Source: JBILXY01 sp044378055
Lineage (GTDB): Bacteria > Patescibacteriota > JACMRA01
Length of the DNA: 42,919 bases
Assembly: GCA_044378055.1 (NCBI GenBank)
Contig: JBILXY010000008.1
Coordinates: 1 to 42,919 of the forward strand
Direction of reading: 5' to 3'
The translations under genes and the position numbers were made by a program. Each line of letters begins with the position of its first letter. Positions within the stretch are counted from its first letter, which is position 1. The notes under the pieces are model-generated. The model was not told where the DNA came from and ran no database searches. It saw nothing but the letters and a program-made list of their open reading frames with translations. Below are positions 24,455 to 33,675 of the stretch, piece after piece.

Positions 24455-27400
24455 TTATAATCCTGAACCTCCAATACTTGTTACACCAATTGAACCTGCT
24501 TTAAAGTCGTAGTTAGCGTACATTAAGAAGTTCTTGGTTTCAGTACCATTGGTTGTTGAAGCTGAGATTTCAAAATCTACATTCCAGAATAGCTGGTCTG
24601 CTTTTAACAATGTAGCGGTACATCCTGTTGAAGCGTTGTAGGCAATGTTAGCCACCAAGCTTCTCCAAGTTGTATCAGATTTGAATTTGTATTTCATTGT
24701 ACAAACTGTAGTGTAACCAGATACAGCAAGTCTTGCTGAATCGTTCAAAGTTAAGGTTAAATCATCAGCAGTTGAACTTCCACTTCCTCCATATCTTTTA
24801 GCTAAAGCTTGTGTAGGACTGTAGGTTAAGGCTGTATCGAACAAGGCACATGGGTCATTCAAAGTACAGAAAGCAGTGATATTAGTGCTGAAGTTAATGA
24901 ATGCACCAGAAGTTGAATCTGTTTGTGAATCACCACGAAGTAACACATTTGGTAAAGTAACAGTTGGATTAGTAACAGTTGCTGGGGCTAGAAGCTTGTA
25001 TTGAATATAGCCTTTACCGTTGTTAGCATCAAGAGTGTCTGCAAGGAATGGATTGTTTCCAATTCCACTGGCTGTGTAACCAGAAGGACATGTTGCAGTA
25101 GCAGTTGTACTGTTGGATGGAGTAATGGCCTGCAAGAAGTAATCTTGATAAGAGTTTGGAGTACAAGATAAGAAAGATAGATATCTAAAGCCTAAAGTAT
25201 CTGCATTCTTAGGGTTTGGGTTGACGCCTGAAGTTGAGTAGCCTGAAGGACATGTAGCAGTTCCTGTGGAAGAATTATCGCCAGTAATTGTTTGCACGAA
25301 GTAGTCTTGCCTTGGAGTTGTAGGATCACAAAGTGCAGCATGTAGGTATCTTGTTCCTATAGTAGTAGCAGACTTTGGGTTAGGTGAAATTCCAGTGTTA
25401 ACAAAACCAGCACCACCACAAGAAGCTACTGTTTGGGTTGCTGAATTGGTTACATCAACTTGTCTAATATAGTAATCTTGATATGAAGAAGGTGTACATT
25501 GTGAAATATGGATATTAGTTTTCTTACCCATTTCCATAGTTGCAGTTGCCCCAGTTGCGCTTTGACCGTAGACACCAGCATGAGGAGCAAGAGCAAAGTT
25601 AGTTCCTGTCCAGCCATTATTACCTGTCCAACCTGAACCAGCCATATTTGAAGCATCAGCACATAGTTCAGAACCAACAGATGGAGTTAAACAATTCTTA
25701 GTAGAGTTGGCGATATAAGTTAAACCATCAGCCGAGTTAATTGAATCTTGGATTGTGGCGTTAGCTACAGCCCCATCAGTTAAGTTTTGGTATAACAAGC
25801 GAACACAAACTTGGTCGTTAGGATTTACACCGCTTAAAGTATTGGCATAGGTTGAACTATCAGTAGGACAAACACCAGAAACAGCCTTAGCCAGAACTTT
25901 CTTTACTGAGAAAGCAGGGTCACCGTTAATGGTAATACCAGTTCCAATGTTTCCAGCTGGAATGCTGAAGGTATTAGCTACATTGGTAGAAGCTAAAGTG
26001 CTTTGAGTTCCATAACTACCAGCAGTAACAGCTACTGAAGACTTAATTTGATATTCCATGAAACCTACAGAACGAGTAGCATCTAAGGTATCAAAATTAC
26101 TATAAGTAGCAGTAGGAGCATTGTAACCAGGTAAAGTTAAACAAGTTCCAGCCGCAGTTAGTAATGTTGTACTAGCACCGTAAGCAATATTGTAAACAAC
26201 ATCATTAAATGCTGGTGAGCCAACTGTTCTTCCGAAAGCACAAATATTTTGGTTAAAATATCTTTTACCTAAGTAATCTACATTAACCTTGGAGTTACCT
26301 GCACCGTTTAAAGTATAACCACTTAAAGTAGGGCAAGTATTAGTTGTGCCCTGAGATACAGGAGTTAAAGCTAAAGAACCAAACCAGTTATTTGCATCGT
26401 TAGTATTAGCAGTCTTTCCATATCCACATGCATCAAAGTTTAAGAATCTATTACCTAAGATAGTTCTAATTTCTTTTTGGTCACCGGAAGCATTTGTATA
26501 TCCACTAAAACTTACACATTCACCAGGTGCACTTACATTTTGGTTTGTACCATTTGTGGAAACACCACCGAAAGAGTATGTGAATGAATCAGCAGTTGTT
26601 TGGCTATTAAATGCACAAATATGGTTGAAAAAGGATTTTGCTCTACCAATATCCAAAGTTCCTGTTAAGGCTGTAGTTGAAGTACCACCTGCATTTGCTG
26701 CAGAAGCAGCATCATATAGCCCAGCAATTGGTGAAACACCATTGGAAGAAGTTAAAGCATTAAATACTACATCTTTGTTAGCTAAACTTAAACTATCACA
26801 TGATAATTCAGATAAATCAGGGGTTAGATTTGCAACTGAAGAAACAGATGGAGATAAACAATTCCGTAAAGTTCCAGCAATGTATGAAAAGTTAGCTGGC
26901 AGTGAATCTTTGGCATTTACTTCTACTGCAGATAAAGTACCGCTATTAGCTCGTAGCAGTCTAACATAAATAGGCTGATTTGGTGCAGCACTAACTGAAG
27001 ATGCCCAAGTTGTTCCATCTAAAGAGTATAGCTTGTTGTAAGCTGGGGAAGGAGCTGGTGTTCCTGTTACTACAATTCCATTTCCGCTAGCAGTTCCACC
27101 ATCAGATAGAGTTGTAAAACCAGTTCCAGATAGTGCCACATTTGTTCCATAAGTTCCAACTGCAATATTAGCAGCAGATTGAACTTGGTATTCCATATAG
27201 CCTGCAGACCTTGCTGTATCTTGTAGGTTTAAATAAGTAAATACACCTGTTGCACCACTGTAAACTGCTGAACAAGAAGAAGATACTGTATTTGTAGCAG
27301 TTGGATTACCAACATAAGTAAAGTTGGTGTTTGGTGAAGGTTGTACACAAGTGTAGTATGGAAGGTAGCTCTTTCCTAATAAATCGAATGAAAGTGTCCA

Positions 27401-28243
27401 ATAGGTATTTGTTCCAACATTGAAACAGTTACCAACACTATTTGTATTTCTTGGGCTTCCAAGTGAAAAACCTAAACCACCTACATAGCTGCTACACCAC
27501 GCAGAAGGCATATACCTGTTTGCAAGCAAATCATAAGCAGTTGTTCCCCAAAAGTTGCCTACATTTGTTGGTAAAACATTTGTACAACTTGTTGCTGGAG
27601 GTGTGTTAGCAGGACCAGTTAAGGCTACTGAAACATTGTAAGGTGAAGCTGGGTTACTACAGTAAGTAGCACCTAAATATCTTTTCTTTCCTGCGTCTAA
27701 AACACCAGTAATTGCAGTTGGGGCTGTACCACCAGCAGCTGCATTACTAGCTGCATCATATAATCCTGCAGAAGGTGAAACACCACTTGAATTTGTTAAA
27801 GTATTAAAAGCAGCATCTTTGTTTGTTGAAGATAAAGTATCACAAACAAGTTCGGTTGAACTAGGGTTCAAACAGTTTTTAAAAGTTCCAGGAACATAAG
27901 TAAAACCAGCAGGAAGTGAATCTTTAATATTTGCATCGGTAATTGCAGCCGTACCAGAGTTTGTATAACGAAGACGAACAGTTGTAGAACCTCCAGAAGA
28001 AATAGAGACTGTATCTTGTTCCACGCCATTTACTACATATTTTTTATCTATAGTAATATTTCCTCCATTAGCTGCTGTCGAGGCAGCGCTTGCTGTGTCT
28101 AGATTCTGTTTAAATAAATTGTAGGTAAATAACCCTGAAACTAATAATACTCCAAGTACTAAAATTGAGATTAGAGAATATTGTCCTTTTTTGGTTTGTA
28201 AGAAAGATTTTAAATTTGATTTATTTTGGTCTTTGATAGACAT
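24455..28243 (-). CDS. giant surface protein with three DUF11-like units and nine Cys-pair repeats
   Basis: 1262 aa. An N-terminal membrane segment (about residues 19-43) acts as signal/anchor. Three large units follow (about 50-395, 398-770, 774-1115). Each begins like a DUF11/'conserved repeat' beta-sandwich ('VRLRYTNSG...', 'DSLPAGFTYVPGT', 'NCL.PS') and ends with 'GYMEYQVQSA...GTYGT'. Between these, each unit carries three ~50-residue repeats of the form 'RYL....C', a variable Tyr/Asn-rich stretch, and a second Cys near 'TCPSGY'. A short C-terminal beta-rich part ends 'GVTSIGGSGL'. It is rich in Thr, Ser, Asn and Gly. A surface-layer or adhesin role is inferred. A GCAATC/GATTGC hairpin lies in the 5' leader (28263-28278). 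Confidence 0.8.
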   Translation of the reverse strand: MSIKDQNKSNLKSFLQTKKGQYSLISILVLGVLLVSGLFTYNLFKQNLDTASAASTAANGGNITIDKKYVVNGVEQDTVSISSGGSTTVRLRYTNSGTAAITDANIKDSLPAGFTYVPGTFKNCLNPSSTELVCDTLSSTNKDAAFNTLTNSSGVSPSAGLYDAASNAAAGGTAPTAITGVLDAGKKRYLGATYCSNPASPYNVSVALTGPANTPPATSCTNVLPTNVGNFWGTTAYDLLANRYMPSAWCSSYVGGLGFSLGSPRNTNSVGNCFNVGTNTYWTLSFDLLGKSYLPYYTCVQPSPNTNFTYVGNPTATNTVSSSCSAVYSGATGVFTYLNLQDTARSAGYMEYQVQSAANIAVGTYGTNVALSGTGFTTLSDGGTASGNGIVVTGTPAPSPAYNKLYSLDGTTWASSVSAAPNQPIYVRLLRANSGTLSAVEVNAKDSLPANFSYIAGTLRNCLSPSVSSVANLTPDLSELSCDSLSLANKDVVFNALTSSNGVSPIAGLYDAASAANAGGTSTTALTGTLDIGRAKSFFNHICAFNSQTTADSFTYSFGGVSTNGTNQNVSAPGECVSFSGYTNASGDQKEIRTILGNRFLNFDACGYGKTANTNDANNWFGSLALTPVSQGTTNTCPTLSGYTLNGAGNSKVNVDYLGKRYFNQNICAFGRTVGSPAFNDVVYNIAYGASTTLLTAAGTCLTLPGYNAPTATYSNFDTLDATRSVGFMEYQIKSSVAVTAGSYGTQSTLASTNVANTFSIPAGNIGTGITINGDPAFSVKKVLAKAVSGVCPTDSSTYANTLSGVNPNDQVCVRLLYQNLTDGAVANATIQDSINSADGLTYIANSTKNCLTPSVGSELCADASNMAGSGWTGNNGWTGTNFALAPHAGVYGQSATGATATMEMGKKTNIHISQCTPSSYQDYYIRQVDVTNSATQTVASCGGAGFVNTGISPNPKSATTIGTRYLHAALCDPTTPRQDYFVQTITGDNSSTGTATCPSGYSTSGVNPNPKNADTLGFRYLSFLSCTPNSYQDYFLQAITPSNSTTATATCPSGYTASGIGNNPFLADTLDANNGKGYIQYKLLAPATVTNPTVTLPNVLLRGDSQTDSTSGAFINFSTNITAFCTLNDPCALFDTALTYSPTQALAKRYGGSGSSTADDLTLTLNDSARLAVSGYTTVCTMKYKFKSDTTWRSLVANIAYNASTGCTATLLKADQLFWNVDFEISASTTNGTETKNFLMYANYDFKAGSIGVTSIGGSGL

Positions 28244-28355
28244 ATTTGTTTTTGTTTTGTTTGCAATCTAAGGATTGCCGCAACATTTTTTATTCAGACA
28301 GAAGATATATTTCCTGCTTATGTAAATAAGTATATATTATTGTATGATTTTATGC

Positions 28356-28383
28356 AAAAAAAATTAGGAGGGTTGCTCCCTCC
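28356..28383 (-). terminator. Rho-independent terminator
   Basis: On the minus strand GGAGGG/CCCTCC with a 5-base loop, followed by TAATTTTTTTTT. It ends the TPR-fmt-RNR-like operon and separates it from the surface protein gene. Confidence 0.85.
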
Positions 28384-28407
28384 ATTAAATTTATGTGTTG
28401 ATTTGGA

Positions 28408-30825
28408 TTATACTATTAGACTGTTATTAATCTGATCGGCTGATACTGGAGCTGTTTTCAAAGTTTCAGCAATAATTGTAAGTAAATCATTAAGTGGTAG
28501 TTGCATTCCGTCTTCAGGTTGGATTTCTAATTGATTTGCAATTTCAACAGGAGAGATTTTCTTAGTAAGAGTAAAATTAACTAGTAACAAAACTGTATCC
28601 AACAAGTGCTTTAATTCTGGATTAAGGGATTTGCCTGTAGCAACTATAATTTTAGGGCCTTCAGAATCGTATTGGATTGTTACAACAATATCACCGAAGA
28701 CTTTGGTTTGTACAATTTGTTCAAGTTTTAATGAATATTTAGTCATAGTATTTAAAATTGGGTTAAATTCAGGCGTAATTTTGGTAAAAGTGGAAACTTC
28801 TTTTTCAGTTGCTGGTGATGAATTATCAGAGCTAATCACTTCTGGTTGAGCTGGAACTGAATTCTTAATTGCTTTTTCAATTTGGTTCTGCCAATATAAT
28901 TGTCTTCTATTAAACTTGTTGATGATCAATCTGTAAGGATTGCCTATTTCTTGCAAAGTTCCAATTTTAGATTCAAACAAACCTGTTGGCAATTCTTGTT
29001 CTTTAATTTGAATTTGGAAAGTAATATTAGCCTTGCTGTCTTTCACAAAACTTCCAACTTCTTCCACTACTCTTCCGTGTAAATTGTATTTCTGTTCTAA
29101 ATAATAAATTAAGGCTTTTTCAGGATTTTCACCAAAATTAATTTTTACAGAAGGTAAATAATCTACATTTTCTTCTTTAATAGTAAGAATGTTGTCACCT
29201 TTAAAAATAAGAGCACTAGCCCACAATTCCCATCCTGAATTTTCTATTACTACCTCTTGATTATCGCTAGTTTGAGTGTTTATAGAGTTGGCTTGTAAAT
29301 TAATTTTTTCTAATATTTCAAATAATTCAACCGTTTGAATTTGATCTTCCGCAATAAAAACATCCATATCATCATTTTTTCCATCTGATAATTCATATTT
29401 ATTTATTCCGTCTTCATGTTTAGAATCTAGAACCTGATATACTTTATTATTTTCTTTAGGCAGCTGAACTAACTCACCAATTTGAAACATAAAGTTTTGG
29501 TTTAATTCTACAAAATTAAGCTTTGGAGGATTTTCATTTTCTATATTAATATCTGTTGAAGTCTGGCTTTCTTCTTCATCAGTATTGGTTTCAATTTTCA
29601 AATCAGCAGTTTCAGGTACTAGCATAAGTTTTTCTTCAGGTTTTTCCAACAATTCATTTTTATCGGATTCAGTTTCTAACAATTCTTGCTCGTCCAAATC
29701 TAGTAATCCAGTAACTTTGTTATCAAAAGTTAGTTTATCCAAAGGTTCTGCCTCGATTAATTTTATATCATCTTCTGGAAGAATTCTAGCTCGAATTGAA
29801 GCCATTTCCTGGTTCTTACTTTCAAGATCTTCATCTTCTTTCTCTTCAGAGTTAAAAATAATTGGCTGTTCATCAGCTTTATCTTCTTCTATAAAAATAG
29901 CTTCTGGAATAGGTTCGGCGGCTTTTGGCTGTTCAATGCTCTGAGTGAAATCTAGAACCTCATCACTTTTAATTTGATCCAACAAAGATATGACTGGCTT
30001 CTCTTCAGTTATTAAATTAGTATCTTCAATCCTAGCTGGCTGGGTTGTTGGCAGTTCAATTTCAGGTTTTTCAGCTTCAGCTTGGTTAATAATAACAATT
30101 TCAGTTTTAGGGGCTGTGTCATCTCTATCGCTCCAAATTTGCCATTCTAGGTCTGGAGGTAATAAAAGCAAGGCCACATTTCTTCTTGGAACTATTTCAA
30201 ACTTAGAAATTAGAATTGTATCTTCATCATAATCTTCGTTCATTTCCAACCCATTTTTAACTTCGCCTGTTTCAATATCAAACCAATATTCAAAAGACTT
30301 TGGTCTTAAATGTTTCTTAATTTTATCCCAACTTAAACACGCACCTTTCTCTTCAGCTAAACTTTCACTGGCTCTGTAAGCGGCCGAACTTATTAAATTT
30401 CCTAAATAATCCACTTCGTCTAATTCGGAAGCATTGCTTCTTTTTCCAAGATATTCTTTAAAATCTGCTACTCCCAAACCAATTTTTCTATATTGCTCTA
30501 CAATAGATTTAGCCGAGGTATTAAAGTTAAGTTTATCAAGCAGCGAATCTAAAAAGCGTACTGCAGTTTCAATAGTAGTTTGTAAAGCGGCTTCGTCTAA
30601 TTCACCGTTTTCGCCTAAGTGCTGAACTAAAACCAAATCGCCAAAAGTTGTAGCTGGTTTTGTTACTTCAGCCATGTTCAATAATTCTAAAGTTTTTGTA
30701 CTAATTCGGAACAAATCTTTTTCTAAAAGTGTAGAATATCTACTCTGCCAGTAATTTGCTAATTCCGGAGTATTTTCGTTTGAAGAGGCAATTTGAACTG
30801 CATTTTGGTGCGAATTGTTGATCAT
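28408..30825 (-). CDS. chimeric protein: class II RNR-derived parts plus Nudix-like domain
   Basis: 805 aa from ATG 30825; a TATAAT six bases upstream (30832-30837) supports this start. Residues about 60-165 match the end of the class II ribonucleotide reductase barrel: 'GELDEAALQTTIETAVRFLD', 'YRKIGLGVADFKEYL' and 'YRASESLAEEKGACLSW'. After an acidic, low-complexity linker (about 230-430) come an SH3-like stretch ('FQIGELVQLP', about 443) and a Nudix-like fold (about 525-650) whose box has lost the REXXEE acids ('ALIYYLEQKYNLHG'). The last ~115 residues resemble the RNR TSCPD domain: 'VFGDIVVTIQYDSEGPK', 'ATGKSLN', 'ISPVEIANQLEI'. The catalytic Cys core and C-terminal redox Cys are absent, so reductase activity is not expected. 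Confidence 0.65.
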   Translation of the reverse strand: MINNSHQNAVQIASSNENTPELANYWQSRYSTLLEKDLFRISTKTLELLNMAEVTKPATTFGDLVLVQHLGENGELDEAALQTTIETAVRFLDSLLDKLNFNTSAKSIVEQYRKIGLGVADFKEYLGKRSNASELDEVDYLGNLISSAAYRASESLAEEKGACLSWDKIKKHLRPKSFEYWFDIETGEVKNGLEMNEDYDEDTILISKFEIVPRRNVALLLLPPDLEWQIWSDRDDTAPKTEIVIINQAEAEKPEIELPTTQPARIEDTNLITEEKPVISLLDQIKSDEVLDFTQSIEQPKAAEPIPEAIFIEEDKADEQPIIFNSEEKEDEDLESKNQEMASIRARILPEDDIKLIEAEPLDKLTFDNKVTGLLDLDEQELLETESDKNELLEKPEEKLMLVPETADLKIETNTDEEESQTSTDINIENENPPKLNFVELNQNFMFQIGELVQLPKENNKVYQVLDSKHEDGINKYELSDGKNDDMDVFIAEDQIQTVELFEILEKINLQANSINTQTSDNQEVVIENSGWELWASALIFKGDNILTIKEENVDYLPSVKINFGENPEKALIYYLEQKYNLHGRVVEEVGSFVKDSKANITFQIQIKEQELPTGLFESKIGTLQEIGNPYRLIINKFNRRQLYWQNQIEKAIKNSVPAQPEVISSDNSSPATEKEVSTFTKITPEFNPILNTMTKYSLKLEQIVQTKVFGDIVVTIQYDSEGPKIIVATGKSLNPELKHLLDTVLLLVNFTLTKKISPVEIANQLEIQPEDGMQLPLNDLLTIIAETLKTAPVSADQINNSLIV

Positions 30826-30831
30826 ATAAAT

Positions 30832-30837
30832 ATTATA
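30832..30837 (-). promoter_or_regulatory. -10 box of the RNR/Nudix-like gene
   Basis: Perfect TATAAT on the minus strand, six bases before ATG 30825, inside the short gap after fmt. No clear -35. It suggests an internal leaderless promoter besides read-through from fmt. Confidence 0.45.
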
Positions 30838-30871
30838 TTTTATTCTAGCACAGCAGTAATTTCTTTGCAAA

Positions 30872-31972
30872 CTAAAGTTGAAGTCCTTTTAAAATAACTT
30901 GTTTACCATTTTCTAAAGTGATTGATTCAACTTTTAGCCAAGAATTATTTTTGCAACTAAGTAGCAAATAGTCGCTTCTATTATCTATTCTAAGCCATTC
31001 TTTTCCATCAGCATTTTCTATCTCTTCAGTTTCATGGCCTAATACAGAATCGAGCCTGACTTTCTGTTCAAAATATTTACTATAAAAATAGGTTTTCGGA
31101 TATTCAATATATGCTTTATAGTGATTATAAATTTCTTCGGCAGTTTGCTGATGTGGATCTACTAAAGAGTTTTCTTTACTAAGCATAGGTGTAAAAGTTG
31201 CCATTGCCTGGTCTTGGACAATTATTTTGAGTAGGTTTTTCAACTTATCTAAATCAGAATTACTTTGATTTAAATAAGCCACTTGGTTACTTAAAATTGA
31301 ATGTAAAACTGCTACCGGCCAGGTTAATTTACCAATCTCGCCCATTTGTGTAGATAATTCGATAAAGTTTTTGTTTTCTATATTTACAGGAATTTGCAAG
31401 TAAATTTCGCCTGCATCCATGGCTTTTTCAACCTTTATCCAACTTAAAGCCGTACTATCTTTTCCATCGGCTATTGCTTGCTGTAACGGCGAAGGACCAC
31501 GATATTCTGGTAATTTAGATGGATGCCAATTTATCCAGTTTCCTTTTCCTAAATATTTTTTTCCGATAATTTGTCCAAAAGAGGCTATTATTGATACATC
31601 AAAGCTATTACCAACGAATTCTTCCCAGTTTTCAAATTCTTTGTTCAGTTTTTCAGGTTGAAATAATTTGACCAGGTTATTTTCTGACCATAAAGCGACA
31701 GGCGATTTAATAGTTTTACCTCTGTGAATATTATTTGATTGCGATACTGCGCCGATTAATTCAATAGGACTAAAAATTAACTTTGAAAATTCGGAATTAC
31801 TGTTTTGTAATTTAGCCAAGATTTCTAGGATCTCGATTATTGAAGGAGAAAATGTTGCCATGCCTTCTTGCCTATCTTGCAAAACCTGAAAAAGACTTTG
31901 TTGTTCAGAATTTTTAATATCTTCAAGAATGGGCACCACAAAACTGGATGATCCAAAAAAAACTATTCGCAT
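30872..31972 (-). CDS. fmt: methionyl-tRNA formyltransferase
   Basis: 366 aa, longer than the usual ~315. The formyltransferase core has 'NWHPSKLPEYRGPSPLQQAI' (catalytic Asn and His) and 'KAMDAGEIYLQIPV' (catalytic Asp). The opening 'MRIVFFGSSSFVVPIL' is the family start. The C-terminal domain has 'ATFTPMLSKEN' and an OB-like end. The extra ~45 residues sit near the N-terminus (about 22-66) and contain 'DRQEGMATFSP', which resembles 'VQDQAMATFTP' in the C-terminal half. It formylates Met-tRNA for initiation. The TPR gene ends two bases before its start and the RNR-like gene follows, an operon. Confidence 0.9.
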   Translation of the reverse strand: MRIVFFGSSSFVVPILEDIKNSEQQSLFQVLQDRQEGMATFSPSIIEILEILAKLQNSNSEFSKLIFSPIELIGAVSQSNNIHRGKTIKSPVALWSENNLVKLFQPEKLNKEFENWEEFVGNSFDVSIIASFGQIIGKKYLGKGNWINWHPSKLPEYRGPSPLQQAIADGKDSTALSWIKVEKAMDAGEIYLQIPVNIENKNFIELSTQMGEIGKLTWPVAVLHSILSNQVAYLNQSNSDLDKLKNLLKIIVQDQAMATFTPMLSKENSLVDPHQQTAEEIYNHYKAYIEYPKTYFYSKYFEQKVRLDSVLGHETEEIENADGKEWLRIDNRSDYLLLSCKNNSWLKVESITLENGKQVILKGLQL

Positions 31973-31974
31973 AA

Positions 31975-33426
31975 CTAGAAAGGTAAAATTATATTTTGAC
32001 CGCTTTCAATATTTTTAATTTTCCAATTGATTCTTTGCAAGTTAGGGTTGTTTTTGCCGAAGTGTAATTCCAAATGTTCCTTGGCTTTTAGGTAAAACAG
32101 CTTAGCATCTTCATAATTCTTTTTCCAACAATAAACATTGGCAATATCAGCGTAGATAGATGCTCTTATTAAGTTATTCCTATTATTTGAAGTGGTTGAT
32201 AAAAGCTGAAAAGCCCTGAAAAAGTTTTTGAAAGCCAATTCTTTATTCCCTTGAATAAGATGAAAAATACCTTGATTAGCATAACTTTTAGCAAAAGCAA
32301 ATGAATTTGCATCAAAGAAATCTATCGAGATATCCCTAACAACTTGATTGTATTTTTGGAAACTTTCAAAGTCACCGATGTACAAACATAAATAAGCTAA
32401 ATTAGTATTTATAACCAAATAGTCAAAAGGTTTTAAAAACTTAGAATTTCCCAGCATTTCGGTAACCTTGGCAGATTTTTCTGAAAATTCCTTAGCTTTT
32501 TGGAATTGATTATCTACAGCATAGTAAATAGCAATGGTATTATATAAGGAAGGGATTTGGCTATATTGCAAAGTTTGAGCCACTTCAATATTAAAATTTT
32601 TATCTATGGCCTTTCCTACTTCAAGAATCATTTTTCTGGCTTCATCCATTTCAAAATTATGAACCAATACTAGGATTAAATTAATATCAATCAGTTTGTT
32701 TGAATCTTCATTTCTTATAATTGCAGCTTTGGCTTGCAACAGAATTTGCTTTGCTTCAAGAAAATTAGAAGAGTAAATTTTAGATTGAGCCAGTAAATTT
32801 AGTAACTCGGATATTTTCTCTGGGTTTTTCTTTCTAAAAATCTTAATTGCTTCAATAATTAGTTCCTCTACCTTATTAAAATCTTCTGAATTTATATAGG
32901 CATTGGCCAGGTTTATAATGGCAACGAAATTTAATGAATTGTAATCTAATGACTTTTTGAAATTGGAAATTGTTTTGTTTTGAATTCCAATATTTCTGTA
33001 TATTTCCCCACAAAAATTATAAATCTCACTTTTGTGCTCATCTTCTTTTAATCGTTTCAAAATTCTGTCTCTTATTTTATCTAGGTTTTCAAAATTATGG
33101 GTAGAAGCGGCGATGTGTAATTGTTTTATGCCATCGGCAAGTAAATTATCGCCCTGATCAATTTGTTTAATTTTGATTTCAGTTTGGCTTAAAAATGACT
33201 GTAACTTACCTATTACTACAATTAAAGCTTCCTTCAAATGCAAGTTAATTTGCTCGGTATAATACCATTCCATTATCTGCTTCTCTTTATCATTTTGATT
33301 AGAAACTGTTTGCAGCAAGTCTAGATATTTAGACAACTGTCTTGGGTCTATACCAGAATCTAATTTTAAAGTTGGTTTCGTTCTACTTGGTACAGCACGG
33401 TATTTATCGTTTGAATAAATTTGCAC
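31975..33426 (-). CDS. TPR-repeat protein
   Basis: 483 aa, entirely helical, with at least six tetratricopeptide-type repeats, for example 'YRNIGIQNKTISNFKKSLDYN', 'ANAYINSEDFNKVEELIIEA' and 'IANVYCWKKNYEDAKLFYLKA'. No enzyme domain, membrane segment or signal peptide. The start is GTG 33426. It is the first gene of the operon with fmt and the RNR-like gene, so it may scaffold a complex; that is inference. Confidence 0.75.
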   Translation of the reverse strand: MQIYSNDKYRAVPSRTKPTLKLDSGIDPRQLSKYLDLLQTVSNQNDKEKQIMEWYYTEQINLHLKEALIVVIGKLQSFLSQTEIKIKQIDQGDNLLADGIKQLHIAASTHNFENLDKIRDRILKRLKEDEHKSEIYNFCGEIYRNIGIQNKTISNFKKSLDYNSLNFVAIINLANAYINSEDFNKVEELIIEAIKIFRKKNPEKISELLNLLAQSKIYSSNFLEAKQILLQAKAAIIRNEDSNKLIDINLILVLVHNFEMDEARKMILEVGKAIDKNFNIEVAQTLQYSQIPSLYNTIAIYYAVDNQFQKAKEFSEKSAKVTEMLGNSKFLKPFDYLVINTNLAYLCLYIGDFESFQKYNQVVRDISIDFFDANSFAFAKSYANQGIFHLIQGNKELAFKNFFRAFQLLSTTSNNRNNLIRASIYADIANVYCWKKNYEDAKLFYLKAKEHLELHFGKNNPNLQRINWKIKNIESGQNIILPF

Positions 33427-33470
33427 AAGAAAATTAATTTATGTCTTGTTAGCACCAAAAATTGTTAATG

Positions 33471-33494
33471 TCAAAAGGTGGCCTAAAGCCACCC
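33471..33494 (-). terminator. probable terminator after the MurF-like gene
   Basis: On the minus strand GGTGGC/GCCACC with a 5-base loop, followed by TTTTGA. The T tract is short, so termination may be weak. The 249-base gap 33427-33675 holds nothing else I can support. Confidence 0.5.
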
Positions 33495-33675
33495 GTTGTT
33501 TTCCAACATAAGTTGAAATTAAAGTTAGTTTGAAAGAATTAAGGAAGACATATAATGATGAAGTTATGGTTTCTATTCTCCAGCTCGCCACAGTTTGAAT
33601 CTATAGCTTGGCATTTTGTAAACACAAAACCAGGTTTTTGTCAAGGGTTAGGTGGTAAAACGGATATGCTATATT

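Noticed and set aside
24455..28243. Opposite-strand and overlapping ORFs within the giant surface gene (e.g. 26556-26969)
   Set aside because: They are shadows of a repetitive coding sequence and lack promoters and SD sites; the minus-strand frame shows clear domain repeats.
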